The position numbers and the translations under genes are program-made. Below are positions 1 through 7,985 of a DNA stretch of 32,866 nt, in pieces. Position 1 is the first letter of the stretch, and each line of letters starts with the position of its first letter. Source of the stretch: Anaerolineae bacterium (lineage in GTDB: Bacteria; Chloroflexota; Anaerolineae; Aggregatilineales; Phototrophicaceae); assembly GCA_022823165.1 (NCBI GenBank), contig JAJDXR010000006.1:1-32866 (forward strand), in the 5' to 3' direction. A model generated the notes under the pieces. That model made no database searches and was not told the origin of the DNA. It saw only the letters and a list, made by a program, of their open reading frames with translations.

Positions 1-19
1 GGGGGGCGCCCCCCCCCCC
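1..19. other. G/C homopolymer run at the window edge
   Basis: The window opens with six G, then CG, then a long C run, which is itself an inverted repeat. It sits inside what should be methyltransferase coding sequence; translated in frame it gives Gly-Gly-Ala-Pro-Pro-Pro, which does not look like the family, whereas normal family sequence starts right after it. I infer an assembly or contig-end artefact rather than biology. Confidence 0.5.
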
Positions 20-679
20 ACGGCGTACTTAAGTGATATTAACTTTGACCTCATCAACACCTACCAGGTCATCCAGCGCGATCCCGAACCCCTCATCGCT
101 CGGCTCAAGCAGCACGCCAGCCGTCACTGCAAAGACTACTATTACCAGCTCCGCAGCCAGCACCAACTCGACGATCGCGTTGAGATAGCGGCGCGCTTCA
201 TCTACCTCAACAAGACTTGTTTCAACGGTCTCTGGCGCGTGAATTCCAAAGGCGAGTTCAACGTGCCGATGGGCAGCTATAAGAATCCCGCCATTTGCCA
301 GGAAGACAACCTGCGCGCTTGCCATGTTGCGCTGCAGGGCGTGGATGTCCGTTTGCGCGACTTCCGCAAACTGAATGCGGGAGCGGACGACTTCGTCTAT
401 TTCGATCCGCCGTACCAGCCGTTGAGCGCGACTTCGTCATTTACCAGCTATGCCAAAAGCAGCTTCGGCGAAGGGGAGCAGAAGACGCTGCGCGATGTCT
501 GTCTGGCGCTGCATGGCCAGGGCGCGAAGGTCATGCTGTCGAACAGTGATACGCCTCTCATTCGGGCGCTATACGCCGGCGGTGTCTTCACGATTGAGAC
601 GGTGCAAGCGCCGCGCTATGTCAATTCCAGAGCAGACGCGCGAGGCGCGGTAAACGAACTGCTGATCACGAATTACTAG
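2..679 (+). CDS. D12-class DNA adenine-N6 methyltransferase (Dam-like), 5' truncated
   Basis: The frame is open from the window edge to TAG at 679, so the N-terminus, including the expected AdoMet-binding FxGxG motif, lies outside. From about position 26 the translation reads YLSDINFDLINTYQ, typical of Dam/DpnM-type enzymes, followed by NKTCFNGLWRVNSKGEFNVP and the catalytic DPPY motif at 404-415, which flips and methylates adenine. The C-terminal part (SNSD, then RYVNSRADARGAVNELLITNY) also matches this family. It should methylate adenine at N6 in a short palindrome; GATC is the commonest target of this class but cannot be read from the sequence. A PD-(D/E)XK nuclease starts 8 bp downstream, so it probably protects the host in a restriction-modification pair. 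The first residues (positions 2-19) are probably artefactual. Confidence 0.9.
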   Translation, partial: GGAPPPTAYLSDINFDLINTYQVIQRDPEPLIARLKQHASRHCKDYYYQLRSQHQLDDRVEIAARFIYLNKTCFNGLWRVNSKGEFNVPMGSYKNPAICQEDNLRACHVALQGVDVRLRDFRKLNAGADDFVYFDPPYQPLSATSSFTSYAKSSFGEGEQKTLRDVCLALHGQGAKVMLSNSDTPLIRALYAGGVFTIETVQAPRYVNSRADARGAVNELLITNY

Positions 680-687
680 GGGGGATC

Positions 688-1152
688 GTGGCGAAATCTC
701 AAGGTGGAAGAGCGAACATGACGGGCAATCGCCTTGAGCAGATTATCGAGTCGTGCTTGCAGGACTGCGGTTACGAACTTTATGCGAACAAGCAAGAACT
801 GGGAATGATGGCCGAGGCAGAAAGACCAGTCTATTGCTCGCAAGTAAAGATTGGCAGCAACATTTACGATACTGCTCTAAAATGCGATTTCTTGCTCTTT
901 CATCCTGAGAAATGGCCAAGAGGACTTGTCATTGAAGCCAAATGGCAGCAAGTTGGTGGTTCTGTCGACGAGAAATATCCCTTTCTCGTATTAAGCATCC
1001 GCAAGTCTATATTTGAAACGATCTTGTTGCTGGATGGAGGGGGATACCGGCCGGGCGCCGAAAAATGGCTCCGGAAGCAAACCGATAGCAAGCTGCTGCA
1101 CGTCTTTAACTTGACCGAATTCATAACATGGGTAAACCGAGGAAACCTTTAG
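688..1152 (+). CDS. Small PD-(D/E)XK nuclease, probable restriction endonuclease partner
   Basis: A 154-aa protein with the core of a PD-(D/E)XK nuclease: Asp67 in KCDFLL, a short loop, then Glu83-Ala-Lys85 in LVIEAKWQ, followed by GSVDEKYPF. The spacing and hydrophobic strands around these residues are as expected for a metal-dependent DNA-cutting fold; the rest is helical. It begins only 8 bp after the adenine methyltransferase, so the two are very likely one operon and a type II restriction-modification pair that would cut DNA lacking the methyl mark. Start: GTG at 688 with AGGGGGG just upstream; ATG at 718, behind GGTGGAAGAG, would also fit and removes ten residues. Base composition is more A+T rich than the flanking housekeeping genes, consistent with horizontal acquisition. 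Target sequence is unknown; another PD-(D/E)XK function, such as repair, cannot be excluded. Confidence 0.75.
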   Translation: MAKSQGGRANMTGNRLEQIIESCLQDCGYELYANKQELGMMAEAERPVYCSQVKIGSNIYDTALKCDFLLFHPEKWPRGLVIEAKWQQVGGSVDEKYPFLVLSIRKSIFETILLLDGGGYRPGAEKWLRKQTDSKLLHVFNLTEFITWVNRGNL

Positions 1153-1153
1153 A

Positions 1154-1190
1154 TTCTCTCTGGGTCCTCTGCGCCTCTGTGGTGAATTCC
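1154..1190 (-). repeat. Partial CACAGAG-type dispersed repeat
   Basis: On the minus strand this spacer reads as TTCACCACAGAGGCGCAGAG, a truncated member of the repeat family also seen near 6.7, 12.2, 12.4, 22.5 and 32.5 kb. It fills nearly all the space between the convergent nuclease and GlsB-like genes. Confidence 0.55.
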
Positions 1191-1541
1191 TTACTTCCCG
1201 TCCCCGTCGTCACCGCCACCCAGCAAGCCCACGGCCACAACCACCACCGCCGAGCCCAGCGCGCCCACCAGGATGCCGCCGATGAGGGGCAGCTTCACCA
1301 GGCCAGTGAAGCCGACCAGCGTCACCAGCAGCGAGCCAACGAAACCGCCGACCAAACCCAGCAGGATATTGCCCAGCAAGCCGTAGCCTTCGCCTTGCAA
1401 GACTTTGCCAGCCAGATACCCGCTGGAACCCCAGACCAGCAGCGACAATATCAAGCCAAACAGCCGGCCGAGCATGCCCGGCAAGAGCAGCAGCGCAATC
1501 ATTAGCGCGATGGCGACGCCGATGCCGATTTTGATTTTCAT
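1191..1541 (-). CDS. GlsB/YeaQ/YmgE family membrane protein
   Basis: A 116-aa, almost wholly hydrophobic protein with about three to four membrane spans. The centre reads GYLAGKVLQGEGYGLLGNIL followed by GLVGGFVGSLL, and near the end GGILVGALGSAVVV; these glycine-zipper segments are the hallmark of the transglycosylase-associated / GlsB (YeaQ/YmgE) stress-response family. The usual family length is about 80-90 aa; this one carries an extra N-terminal hydrophobic segment (residues 6-35) and a soluble tail GGGDDGDGK. It sits in the inner membrane; the molecular role of the family is unclear, although members are often induced by envelope or general stress. ATG at 1541 is preceded by GGGAGG at a good distance. 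It is a single-gene unit, convergent with the restriction pair and divergent from ppk1. Confidence 0.85.
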   Translation of the reverse strand: MKIKIGIGVAIALMIALLLLPGMLGRLFGLILSLLVWGSSGYLAGKVLQGEGYGLLGNILLGLVGGFVGSLLVTLVGFTGLVKLPLIGGILVGALGSAVVVVAVGLLGGGDDGDGK

Positions 1542-1626
1542 GCCAAATTGCCTCCCTCAACTCATCATCCCATTATACGCGATTTCGGCCTCAGCCGTTG
1601 CAGCGTATGTGAACCAAGCCATTCAC

Positions 1627-1656
1627 TTCGCATTTTCGCCAATCTTACAGTATTAT
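1627..1656 (+). promoter_or_regulatory. Candidate promoter for polyphosphate kinase
   Basis: TTCGCA (1627-1632) and TATTAT (1651-1656) are separated by 18 bp and match 4/6 and 5/6 positions of the sigma-70-type consensus. The -10 box lies about 45 bp before the ppk1 ATG. Similarity only. Confidence 0.35.
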
Positions 1657-1702
1657 CTGCTCAAGAGACTTACTGACTGGCTGTACGAAGCAGGCTGCGA
1701 GC

Positions 1703-3844
1703 ATGGTTGACACATGGGAAGATCGGGCGCCGGATCTGAGTCCCGAGAACTTCATCAATCGAGAATTGAGCACCATCGACTTTCAGAAGCGGGTGCTGGC
1801 GTTGGCGGAGGACGAGACGACGCCGCTGCTCGAGCGGGTCAAGTTCATCGCCATTGTGGGCAACAATCTGGATGAATTCTACATGGTGCGGGTTGGCGCC
1901 TATTTTCAGCGCCTGGAGCTGGGCAATCCGCGCACGCGGCCGGACGGCACGACCCCGCTGCAGCTGCTGCGCCGGATACATGACGAAGTCTCCACGTTGA
2001 TCGCCCGGCAGCGCCGGGTGCGGCGAGAAGTGTTTGAGCTGCTGGAGCGGGAAGACGTCCACTTCATCCAGACCAGCGACCTCAACGCCGAAGAGCGCGC
2101 CGCCATCAGTTACTATTTCCGCTCGGAAGTCTTTCCTGTTTTGACGCCGCTGGCGGTGGATCACGCGCGGCCTTTCCCCTTCATTTCGAATTTGAGCCTG
2201 AACATGGGCGTTTACCTTGAGCGCGAAAACGGCGACTTAAGCAGTGGCATCGACTTCGCTCGCGTCAAGGTGCCGGTGCCGGTGCTGCCGCGCTTGGCGC
2301 GCCTGGAAACAATCATGAGCAATTACACCGGCGACGCGCATGAGGGCTATCATTTCCTCTGGATGGAGGACATCATCGCCGATTACTTGTCGGACCTCTT
2401 CCCCGGCATGACAATCCGCGAAGCCTTCCCCTTCAGGATTTTGCGCAATGCCGATATCGACTACGAGCACGAGCAAGACGAAGACCTGCTGGATGTCAAG
2501 TCGATCATCGAGCAGGGCGTACGCGAGCGGCGCTTCGGCTCGGTGGTGCGTTTGAGCGTACCGGCCGGCATCAGCGATCGCATGCTGACGCGTTTGATGG
2601 ACTCGCTGGAGGTGCCCTCCAATCGCGAGGTCTTCCGCATCGACGGCAAGCTGGGCTCGTCGGATCTGTTTGAAGTGCTGCAAGTCGACCGGCCGGATCT
2701 GAAAGACCCGCCTTATTCGCCGCGCCTTCCCAAGCCCTTCGCCCAATCAGCCGATTATTTCGAGGTGATTCGCAAGCAAGATGTCATTGTGCATCTACCC
2801 TACGATTCCTTCACGCCTGTCGAGGACTTTTTTAAGCGAGCGGCGCGCGACCCCGATGTCCTGGCGATCAAGACCACGCTCTACCGCGTCGGCAAGAATT
2901 CGCCCGTCGTCAACGCCTTGCTGGAGGCGCGCGACAATGACAAGCAGGTCACGGTGCTGGTTGAGCTGAAGGCGCGCTTCGATGAAGAAAACAACCTGGA
3001 ATGGGTGACGGCGCTGGCGGAAAAAGGCGTTCACGTCATTTATGGCGTGGAGGAGCTGCCCGTGAAGACGCATGCCAAAGTGTCACTGGTTGTGCGCCGC
3101 GAACGGGATGGGCTGCGCCGCTATGTGCATTTGGGAACGGGCAATTACAATGCGGCTACAGCGCGTCTTTACGCCGATATCGGTTTGTTCACCAGCAACG
3201 AACAGATCGCCGATGACGCCTCGCGGCTGTTTAACCGTCTGACCGGTTACGCGCCCGAAACGACCTATCACCATCTGCTGGTGGCGCCGGAATACCTGAA
3301 AGACAGCATACTCAACTTGATCGACAACGAGATCGAGGCGGCGCGCCAGGGGCGGGACGCGCGGCTGATCTTCAAGATGAACCAGTTGGAAGAAGACGAC
3401 ATCATCAGGCGGCTCTACCTGGCGTCGCAGGCCGGCGTGCGGATCGACCTGATCGTTCGCGGTTTGTGCTGCTTGCGCCCCGGGCTGCCCGGTTTGAGCG
3501 ATAACATCCGCGTCAAGAGCATTGTGGGCCGTTACCTGGAGCACAGCCGCATCTATTACTTCCGCAACGCGCCGGATGATCAGCAGCTGTATATGGGCAG
3601 CGCCGATTTGATGCGGCGCAACTTGCTCAATCGCGTGGAGGTGGTTTTCCCGGTGCTTGATCCTCGCATTCGTTGGCGCGCGCTGCGTATCTTGCAGACG
3701 GATCTGCAGGATATCAAGAATTCCTGGGAATTAGGCAGCGACGCCAGCTACAAACGCTTGTGGGATGCTCGAGAGCCAGATGCGTTTGATTCCCACGCGG
3801 CATTTATGAAGGACAGCTTCGGCGTCTGCGATACGCCGGATTAG
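1703..3844 (+). CDS. ppk1: Polyphosphate kinase 1
   Basis: A 713-aa protein, the usual length of PPK1. It reversibly transfers the terminal phosphate of ATP onto polyphosphate through a phosphohistidine, supporting phosphate and energy storage and stress tolerance. The N-terminal domain is evident from FINRELSTIDFQKRVLALAE and NNLDEFYMVRVG. The catalytic core shows His457 in KTHAKVSL and His476 in VHLGTGNYNAATARLYADIG; the 19-residue spacing equals that of His435 and His454 of the E. coli enzyme. Substrate-loop sequences IKTTLYRVGKNSPVVNAL and ELKARFDEENNLEW are intact. The C-terminal domain contains YMGSADLMRRNLLNRVEVVFP. ATG 1703 matches the family N-terminus; its ribosome site is weak (GCAGG). 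No exopolyphosphatase or pho gene is adjacent, so it appears monocistronic. Confidence 0.97.
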   Translation: MVDTWEDRAPDLSPENFINRELSTIDFQKRVLALAEDETTPLLERVKFIAIVGNNLDEFYMVRVGAYFQRLELGNPRTRPDGTTPLQLLRRIHDEVSTLIARQRRVRREVFELLEREDVHFIQTSDLNAEERAAISYYFRSEVFPVLTPLAVDHARPFPFISNLSLNMGVYLERENGDLSSGIDFARVKVPVPVLPRLARLETIMSNYTGDAHEGYHFLWMEDIIADYLSDLFPGMTIREAFPFRILRNADIDYEHEQDEDLLDVKSIIEQGVRERRFGSVVRLSVPAGISDRMLTRLMDSLEVPSNREVFRIDGKLGSSDLFEVLQVDRPDLKDPPYSPRLPKPFAQSADYFEVIRKQDVIVHLPYDSFTPVEDFFKRAARDPDVLAIKTTLYRVGKNSPVVNALLEARDNDKQVTVLVELKARFDEENNLEWVTALAEKGVHVIYGVEELPVKTHAKVSLVVRRERDGLRRYVHLGTGNYNAATARLYADIGLFTSNEQIADDASRLFNRLTGYAPETTYHHLLVAPEYLKDSILNLIDNEIEAARQGRDARLIFKMNQLEEDDIIRRLYLASQAGVRIDLIVRGLCCLRPGLPGLSDNIRVKSIVGRYLEHSRIYYFRNAPDDQQLYMGSADLMRRNLLNRVEVVFPVLDPRIRWRALRILQTDLQDIKNSWELGSDASYKRLWDAREPDAFDSHAAFMKDSFGVCDTPD

Positions 3845-4090
3845 CCGTCCTCGCTTATGGAATCAAAGAACAAGATTTGAGATCAACTTGGGACAGTAAA
3901 CGATAAGGATAGGTCTTCCAATCGAGAACGACAAGGGAAAGTTGATAATGCCGCAATAATGCTTGCCTTGCTATGCAAAATTGCGGTTGCAGGGACAGGA
4001 ATTGATCCCACTCCAACTATAGATATACAGGTTGCGCCAAATATAGACCCATCGCCCTTGGGATGTGTATTTGAAGAATGGCGCAGTCCG

Positions 4091-5110
4091 CTAGCCGCCG
4101 ATGTGGTACATCTCGACCTTCTTGCGGCGATCGCGGACTTCGTCTGTGAGCGAACTGCGGATTTCCGAATAGCGGTCGCTGCGCCCGCCCCAAGTCGCGC
4201 GGATGATCGCTTCAAGCTCGGCATCGTCGGCGCCAGCGCGCAGGGGATCGCGCAGGCTGACGCCTTCGGTAGCGAAGAGGCAGGTGAATATCTCCCCTTC
4301 CGGCGACAGGCGCATGCGTGTGCAGGAGCCGCAGAAGGGCTGCGTTACCGAGCTGATCAAGCCGATCTCGCCCACGCCGTCGGCGTATCGATAACGCCGC
4401 GCCACCTCGCCAAAATAATTGCCGGCGGCCGGCTCCAGCGGCATGGCGGCGTGGATGCGCTCGACGATTTCGGCGGATGACATCACCTCCTCCATCCGCC
4501 AGCCATTCTTGTTGCCCACATCCATATATTCGATGAAGCGCAGAATATGACCCCGTTCCTTGAAGAAGCGCGCCAGGTCAATCAAGGTATGATCGTTCAG
4601 TCCGCGCTGCACCACAGCGTTGATTTTCAGCGGACTGTAGCCAGCTGCTTCAGCGGCGGCGATGCCTTCCAACACCTTGTCAACGCCTGAGCGCCCGCCA
4701 TTCATAACGCGGAAGATATCATCATCCAGCGTATCCAGACTTATGGTCAGGCGCTTTAGCCCGGCGGTTTTGAGCGCTGCCAGCTTTTGCGGCAGCAGAT
4801 AGGCGTTGGTGGTCATGGCCAGGTCGCCCACGCCGTCGATAGCGCTCAGCATAGCGACCAGTTGCTCAATGTCCTGGCGCAACAGCGGTTCGCCGCCGGT
4901 CAGCCGAATTTTCACCGCGCCCAAGCCCGCGATGATGCGAGTCAGCCGCGTGATCTCCTCGAAGCTCAGCAGTTGCGGCTTGGGCAAAAATTGATAGCGC
5001 TCGCCGAAGATAGCGGCCGGCATACAATAGGGACAGCGGAAATTACAGCGGTCGGTGACCGAAATCCGCAGGTCGCGCAGTGGTCGGTTAAATTGGTCGG
5101 TGACGCTCAT
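4091..5110 (-). CDS. moaA: GTP 3',8-cyclase MoaA (radical SAM, molybdenum cofactor)
   Basis: A 339-aa radical SAM enzyme that, with MoaC, converts GTP to cyclic pyranopterin monophosphate, the first step of molybdopterin synthesis. The N-terminal 4Fe-4S site is Cys22-x3-Cys26-x2-Cys29 in TDRCNFRCPYCMP; the SAM-binding segment RLTGGEPLLR follows. The second, GTP-binding cluster is made by the cysteines of QPFCGSCTRMRLSPEGEIFTC, spaced as in MoaA. The protein ends in YHIGG, and the terminal Gly-Gly is functionally important in MoaA. All key residues are present, so it should be active. ATG 5110 starts MSVTDQFNRPLRDLRISVTD, a standard beginning. No other moa/moe gene is next to it; it is transcribed away from threonine synthase across a 280-bp divergent spacer. 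Confidence 0.97.
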   Translation of the reverse strand: MSVTDQFNRPLRDLRISVTDRCNFRCPYCMPAAIFGERYQFLPKPQLLSFEEITRLTRIIAGLGAVKIRLTGGEPLLRQDIEQLVAMLSAIDGVGDLAMTTNAYLLPQKLAALKTAGLKRLTISLDTLDDDIFRVMNGGRSGVDKVLEGIAAAEAAGYSPLKINAVVQRGLNDHTLIDLARFFKERGHILRFIEYMDVGNKNGWRMEEVMSSAEIVERIHAAMPLEPAAGNYFGEVARRYRYADGVGEIGLISSVTQPFCGSCTRMRLSPEGEIFTCLFATEGVSLRDPLRAGADDAELEAIIRATWGGRSDRYSEIRSSLTDEVRDRRKKVEMYHIGG

Positions 5111-5215
5111 CGGCGCGCATCATTCTTCTGGCAGACAAATCAATGGTACTAGCGGCCGACAATTGACAAGCCCGCTGGCCAAGCCAATGGTCCGCTCACT
5201 CAAAGTATAGCCGAA

Positions 5216-5245
5216 TTGTCTTGGGATTGGATATAGTGGTCTAAT
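5216..5245 (+). promoter_or_regulatory. Candidate promoter upstream of threonine synthase
   Basis: TTGTCT (5216-5221) and TCTAAT (5240-5245) with an 18-bp spacer resemble a housekeeping promoter (4/6 and 5/6). It would give a leader of about 140 nt before the threonine synthase ATG. No T-box or other known leader was recognised in that stretch. Confidence 0.3.
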
Positions 5246-5390
5246 CGGCAGGCAAGTTTGTACCGAATTTTGCCAGCAAAAGTTCATCTGACAGAATCGC
5301 TTCGCAATCAAAACCGGTTGACGCGCCATTGTCTCGCGGCGCCGCGCTTGTTAGGCTTGGCCCGATGTCGACGTGCCGAGAGGAACCGCT

Positions 5391-6476
5391 ATGGCAAGCG
5401 CCTTATGCAATTCTTGCGGAGCGGAAGCGGATGCGCTGGCTTGGCGCTGCCGCGCTTGCGACGGCTCGCTTGATCTCATTGATCTGCCGCCCTTTGAGGC
5501 CACTGCCATCGTCGAAAGCGACTTTTCGCTGTGGCGCTATGCCGCGATGCTGCCGGTAGAGCGGCGCTTCAGTCTGGGCGAAGGCATGACGCCCCTGGCG
5601 CCCGCCCGGATCGACGGCCTGCGCTTCGCCGCCAAGCTGGAATATCTCAATCCCAGCGGTTCATTCAAAGACCGCGGCACAGCGGTCATGCTGAACCACC
5701 TGGCCGCTCATGGCGCCGCGGACGTGATTGACAATTCCTCGGGCAATGCCGGCGCCTCCCTGGCTGCCTATGCCGGCGCGGCCGGCCTGCCCGCTACGGT
5801 CTATGTGCCGGCGGCTACCGCGGTCGCCAGCAAGAAACGCCTCATCCGCGCTTTCGGCGGTCGCATCGTCGAGTCGCATGACAGCCTGGCCGATGTCTAC
5901 GCTGCGGCGGAGACAGCCACCTACGCCAGCCATGCCTGGAATCCCTACTTCGTCCTGGGCCAGCAGACGGCCGCCTGGGAAACCTGGCAGCAGCTGGGCC
6001 AGCGCGCGCCCGACGCGGTGGCGACGCCGGTCGGGCACGGCGGGCTCTTCCTCGGCTTCTACCGCGGCTTCAAGGCGCTGCGCGCCGCCGGGCTGATCGA
6101 CACTCTGCCGCGGCTGATCGCCGTGCAATCGGCCGGCGTCGACCCCATCGTACAAGCCTGGCGGGCTGCCGCGCCTGCGCCCGCCAAGCTAAAGTCCGCC
6201 CACAGCGTCGCCGACGGCATCCTGGTTGATCAGCCGGTTCGCGGCGAGCAGATCCTGCAGGCGCTCTACGATACGGACGGCTTCGCCCTGCGCGTGGATA
6301 ACGAGGCCATCCTGCGCGCGCAGCGGGCTATGCATGCCGCCGGCTTCATGATTGAGACGACCAGCGCCGTCACCGCTGCCGCTTTGCCGCAGATTCGCGA
6401 ACGTATCGGAGGATCCGCCGAGCTGGTCCTGGCCTTCACCGGCAGCGGACTCAAAGCGCTTGGTAATGCCCACTAA
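5391..6476 (+). CDS. thrC: Threonine synthase-type PLP enzyme with N-terminal zinc ribbon
   Basis: A 361-aa fold-type II PLP enzyme. Threonine synthase converts O-phosphohomoserine to threonine in the cytosol. Near the N-terminus a CxxC pair (Cys6, Cys9) and a second pair (Cys20, Cys23) form a zinc-ribbon-like module found in many archaeal and bacterial ThrC proteins. The PLP lysine is Lys93 in NPSGSFKDRG, followed by DNSSGNAGASLAAYA, which binds the cofactor phosphate and substrate, and a glycine-rich HGGLFLGFYRGFKAL. I chose ATG 5391 because GAGAGGA lies 6 bp upstream; an in-frame GTG at 5373 would add six residues and overlap that site. Related PLP enzymes such as threonine dehydratase or cysteate synthase are alternatives, but the zinc ribbon favours threonine synthase. 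No hom or thrB is next to it. Confidence 0.85.
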   Translation: MASALCNSCGAEADALAWRCRACDGSLDLIDLPPFEATAIVESDFSLWRYAAMLPVERRFSLGEGMTPLAPARIDGLRFAAKLEYLNPSGSFKDRGTAVMLNHLAAHGAADVIDNSSGNAGASLAAYAGAAGLPATVYVPAATAVASKKRLIRAFGGRIVESHDSLADVYAAAETATYASHAWNPYFVLGQQTAAWETWQQLGQRAPDAVATPVGHGGLFLGFYRGFKALRAAGLIDTLPRLIAVQSAGVDPIVQAWRAAAPAPAKLKSAHSVADGILVDQPVRGEQILQALYDTDGFALRVDNEAILRAQRAMHAAGFMIETTSAVTAAALPQIRERIGGSAELVLAFTGSGLKALGNAH

Positions 6477-6599
6477 CAGGGAGTGTCTATTGTAGTGGAT
6501 GTGGTTTTCCTTCGCCCCAAAGAAAAATCTCTGTGCCGGCGGGCAGTGTCTACGCGCCCCTCAGTGGAACAAAGTAAGTCATGCAAATTTCACAGCATC

Positions 6600-6672
6600 G
6601 GGTCAGCCAAGGCTGACCCCTACAGGGTTCAAAATAAAGTCGAAAGTTGTAGGGGCGAGCCTTGGCTCGCCC
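6600..6672. repeat. Paired palindromes forming an inverted-repeat element
   Basis: Two perfect hairpins face each other: GGGTCAGCC-aa-GGCTGACCC (6600-6619) and GGGCGAGCC-tt-GGCTCGCCC (6653-6672). They are flanked on the inside by CCCCTACA (6617-6624) and TGTAGGGG (6648-6655). The left arm and the reverse complement of the right arm agree at about 21 of 25 positions, and the differences are compensated within each hairpin. Similar single or paired units occur at 20248, 22590 and 22640. The unit is REP/BIME-like in style. The rest of the 423-bp spacer 6477-6899 shows no gene. Confidence 0.7.
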
Positions 6673-6740
6673 GCGCAAACACGGAAATTCGCTATTTTGT
6701 GATGATATACCTCTATTCTCATTACTTACTCGCACTTACT

Positions 6741-6816
6741 TCTGTGTCTCTGTGGTGAATTAACCTGTGCCCAGATCGGCATTCAGGGAATATCCACCAA
6801 GATAGGCACTTCCACT
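6741..6816 (-). repeat. CACAGAG-type dispersed repeat, full-length copy
   Basis: Read on the minus strand this is GGAAGTGCCTAT, then GGTGGATAT, about 25 variable bases, then CACAGGTTAATTCACCACAG. The same order of blocks is seen at 12166-12248, 12353-12433, 22485-22561 and inside 32464-32601. A shortened match to its first part (GGGAGTGTCTATTGTAGTGG) also begins on the plus strand at about 6480, so this spacer is bracketed by an inverted pair. There is no coding potential. Confidence 0.55.
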
Positions 6817-6899
6817 AACAGCCAAATTATCCCCATCATTCTTTCTGTCGTATAATGTTGTGGCAATCCACCGTAGTACAACGATGAGGCTGACGCTCG

Positions 6900-7985
6900 A
6901 TGTCGATGGATTTGTTCCGCCAATTGCTGGAAGCGCAGCGAATCGCGCAGGCAGACCTGTTGCGGCGGCGCGGGGTTGTCGGCGTCGCCATCGGCTACCG
7001 CAGCTACAAAGAGCAGGTTACCGACCAGTTGGCGATGTCAGTGCTGGTCGAGCAGAAGAAACCGGTCGAGGCTCTTAGCGCCGAGGACCTGATCCCGCCC
7101 GATGTCAACGGCGCGCGCACCGATGTGGTGGAGATCGGCCGCCTGGAAGCCTTCAACAATCCGCGCGAACGCTTCCGCCCCAATATCCCCGCCGGCGTCA
7201 GCATCGGCCATTACATGGTGACAGCCGGTACGCTGGGCGCCATCGTCATGGATCGCAATACCGGCGAACCGCTGATCCTGTCCAACAATCATGTGCTGGC
7301 AAATAGCAACGAGGCCGAGATTGGCGATGCCATCTTGCAGCCAGGCCCCACCGATCACGGCGCGCGCCCGGATGATGTCGTGGCGAAATTGCACCGCTTT
7401 GAAATGCTGCGCTTCTACTCCGACTCGGGGACAAGCCCGAGACCGCCAACCGGTACGCCGCCGCTATTCCCGCCTGGCGGCTGCGACGTGGCTGAGCTAT
7501 TCGTCTCAGTCGGCAATGCCTTGAGCAAAATTAGCGGCTCTTCCAAGCGGCTGACCACCGTGCAGTCGACCAAGGCGCAGACCGGCGGCGCGCCAATTTA
7601 CGCCAATCGGGTGGACGCGGCCCTGGCTCGCCCGGTCAACCCCATGCGCTTCCAGCAGAGCATCGTCAATATCGGCCGTCCCAATGGCGCGCGGCTGGCG
7701 CAGCTCGGGATGAAAATCCGCAAGCAAGGTCGCACCACCGGCTACACCGAGGGCAGCGTAACCCTGATGAACGCCACGGTCGATGTCTCCTACGGCGAGA
7801 ATTTGCAGGCGCGTTTTGCCGGCCAGGTCATCGCCACGCCCATGAGCCAAGGTGGCGATTCGGGCGCGCTGATCGTGGAAAGAGACAGCTTGAACGCGGT
7901 CGGGCTGCTATTCGCCGGATCGCGCCGCGCCACGATCTTCACGCCCATTCAGACCGTGCTCAATGTGATGGAAGTTGACCTTTAA
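6900..7985 (+). CDS. NAL1-like trypsin-fold serine protease
   Basis: A 361-aa protein with a chymotrypsin/trypsin-fold triad in the right order: His131 in LILSNNHVLAN, Asp239 in NRVDAALA, Ser321 in SQGGDSGAL. The combination GTLGAIVMDRNTGEPLILSN, then GDAILQPGPTDHG, resembles bacterial homologues of the plant NARROW LEAF 1 (NAL1) protease family; the bacterial substrates are not known to me. There is no signal peptide, so a cytoplasmic location is likely. The first 100 residues (with VGVAIGYR) form a separate domain seen in such proteins. A proline-rich insert, residues 176-194, separates the His and Asp segments. The ATG at 6900 follows GAGG by about 11 bp; a second ATG lies at 6906. The gene stands alone with repeat-filled DNA upstream. 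Confidence 0.8.
   Translation: MSMDLFRQLLEAQRIAQADLLRRRGVVGVAIGYRSYKEQVTDQLAMSVLVEQKKPVEALSAEDLIPPDVNGARTDVVEIGRLEAFNNPRERFRPNIPAGVSIGHYMVTAGTLGAIVMDRNTGEPLILSNNHVLANSNEAEIGDAILQPGPTDHGARPDDVVAKLHRFEMLRFYSDSGTSPRPPTGTPPLFPPGGCDVAELFVSVGNALSKISGSSKRLTTVQSTKAQTGGAPIYANRVDAALARPVNPMRFQQSIVNIGRPNGARLAQLGMKIRKQGRTTGYTEGSVTLMNATVDVSYGENLQARFAGQVIATPMSQGGDSGALIVERDSLNAVGLLFAGSRRATIFTPIQTVLNVMEVDL

Noticed and set aside
3883..4224. Minus-strand ORF of 113 codons between ppk1 and moaA
   Set aside because: It overlaps the moaA 3' end in another frame, is Ser/Arg-rich like a shadow frame and has no ribosome site.
6480..6758. Small ORFs in the thrC-protease spacer
   Set aside because: All cross the palindromes and CACAGAG repeats; no ribosome site or conserved pattern.
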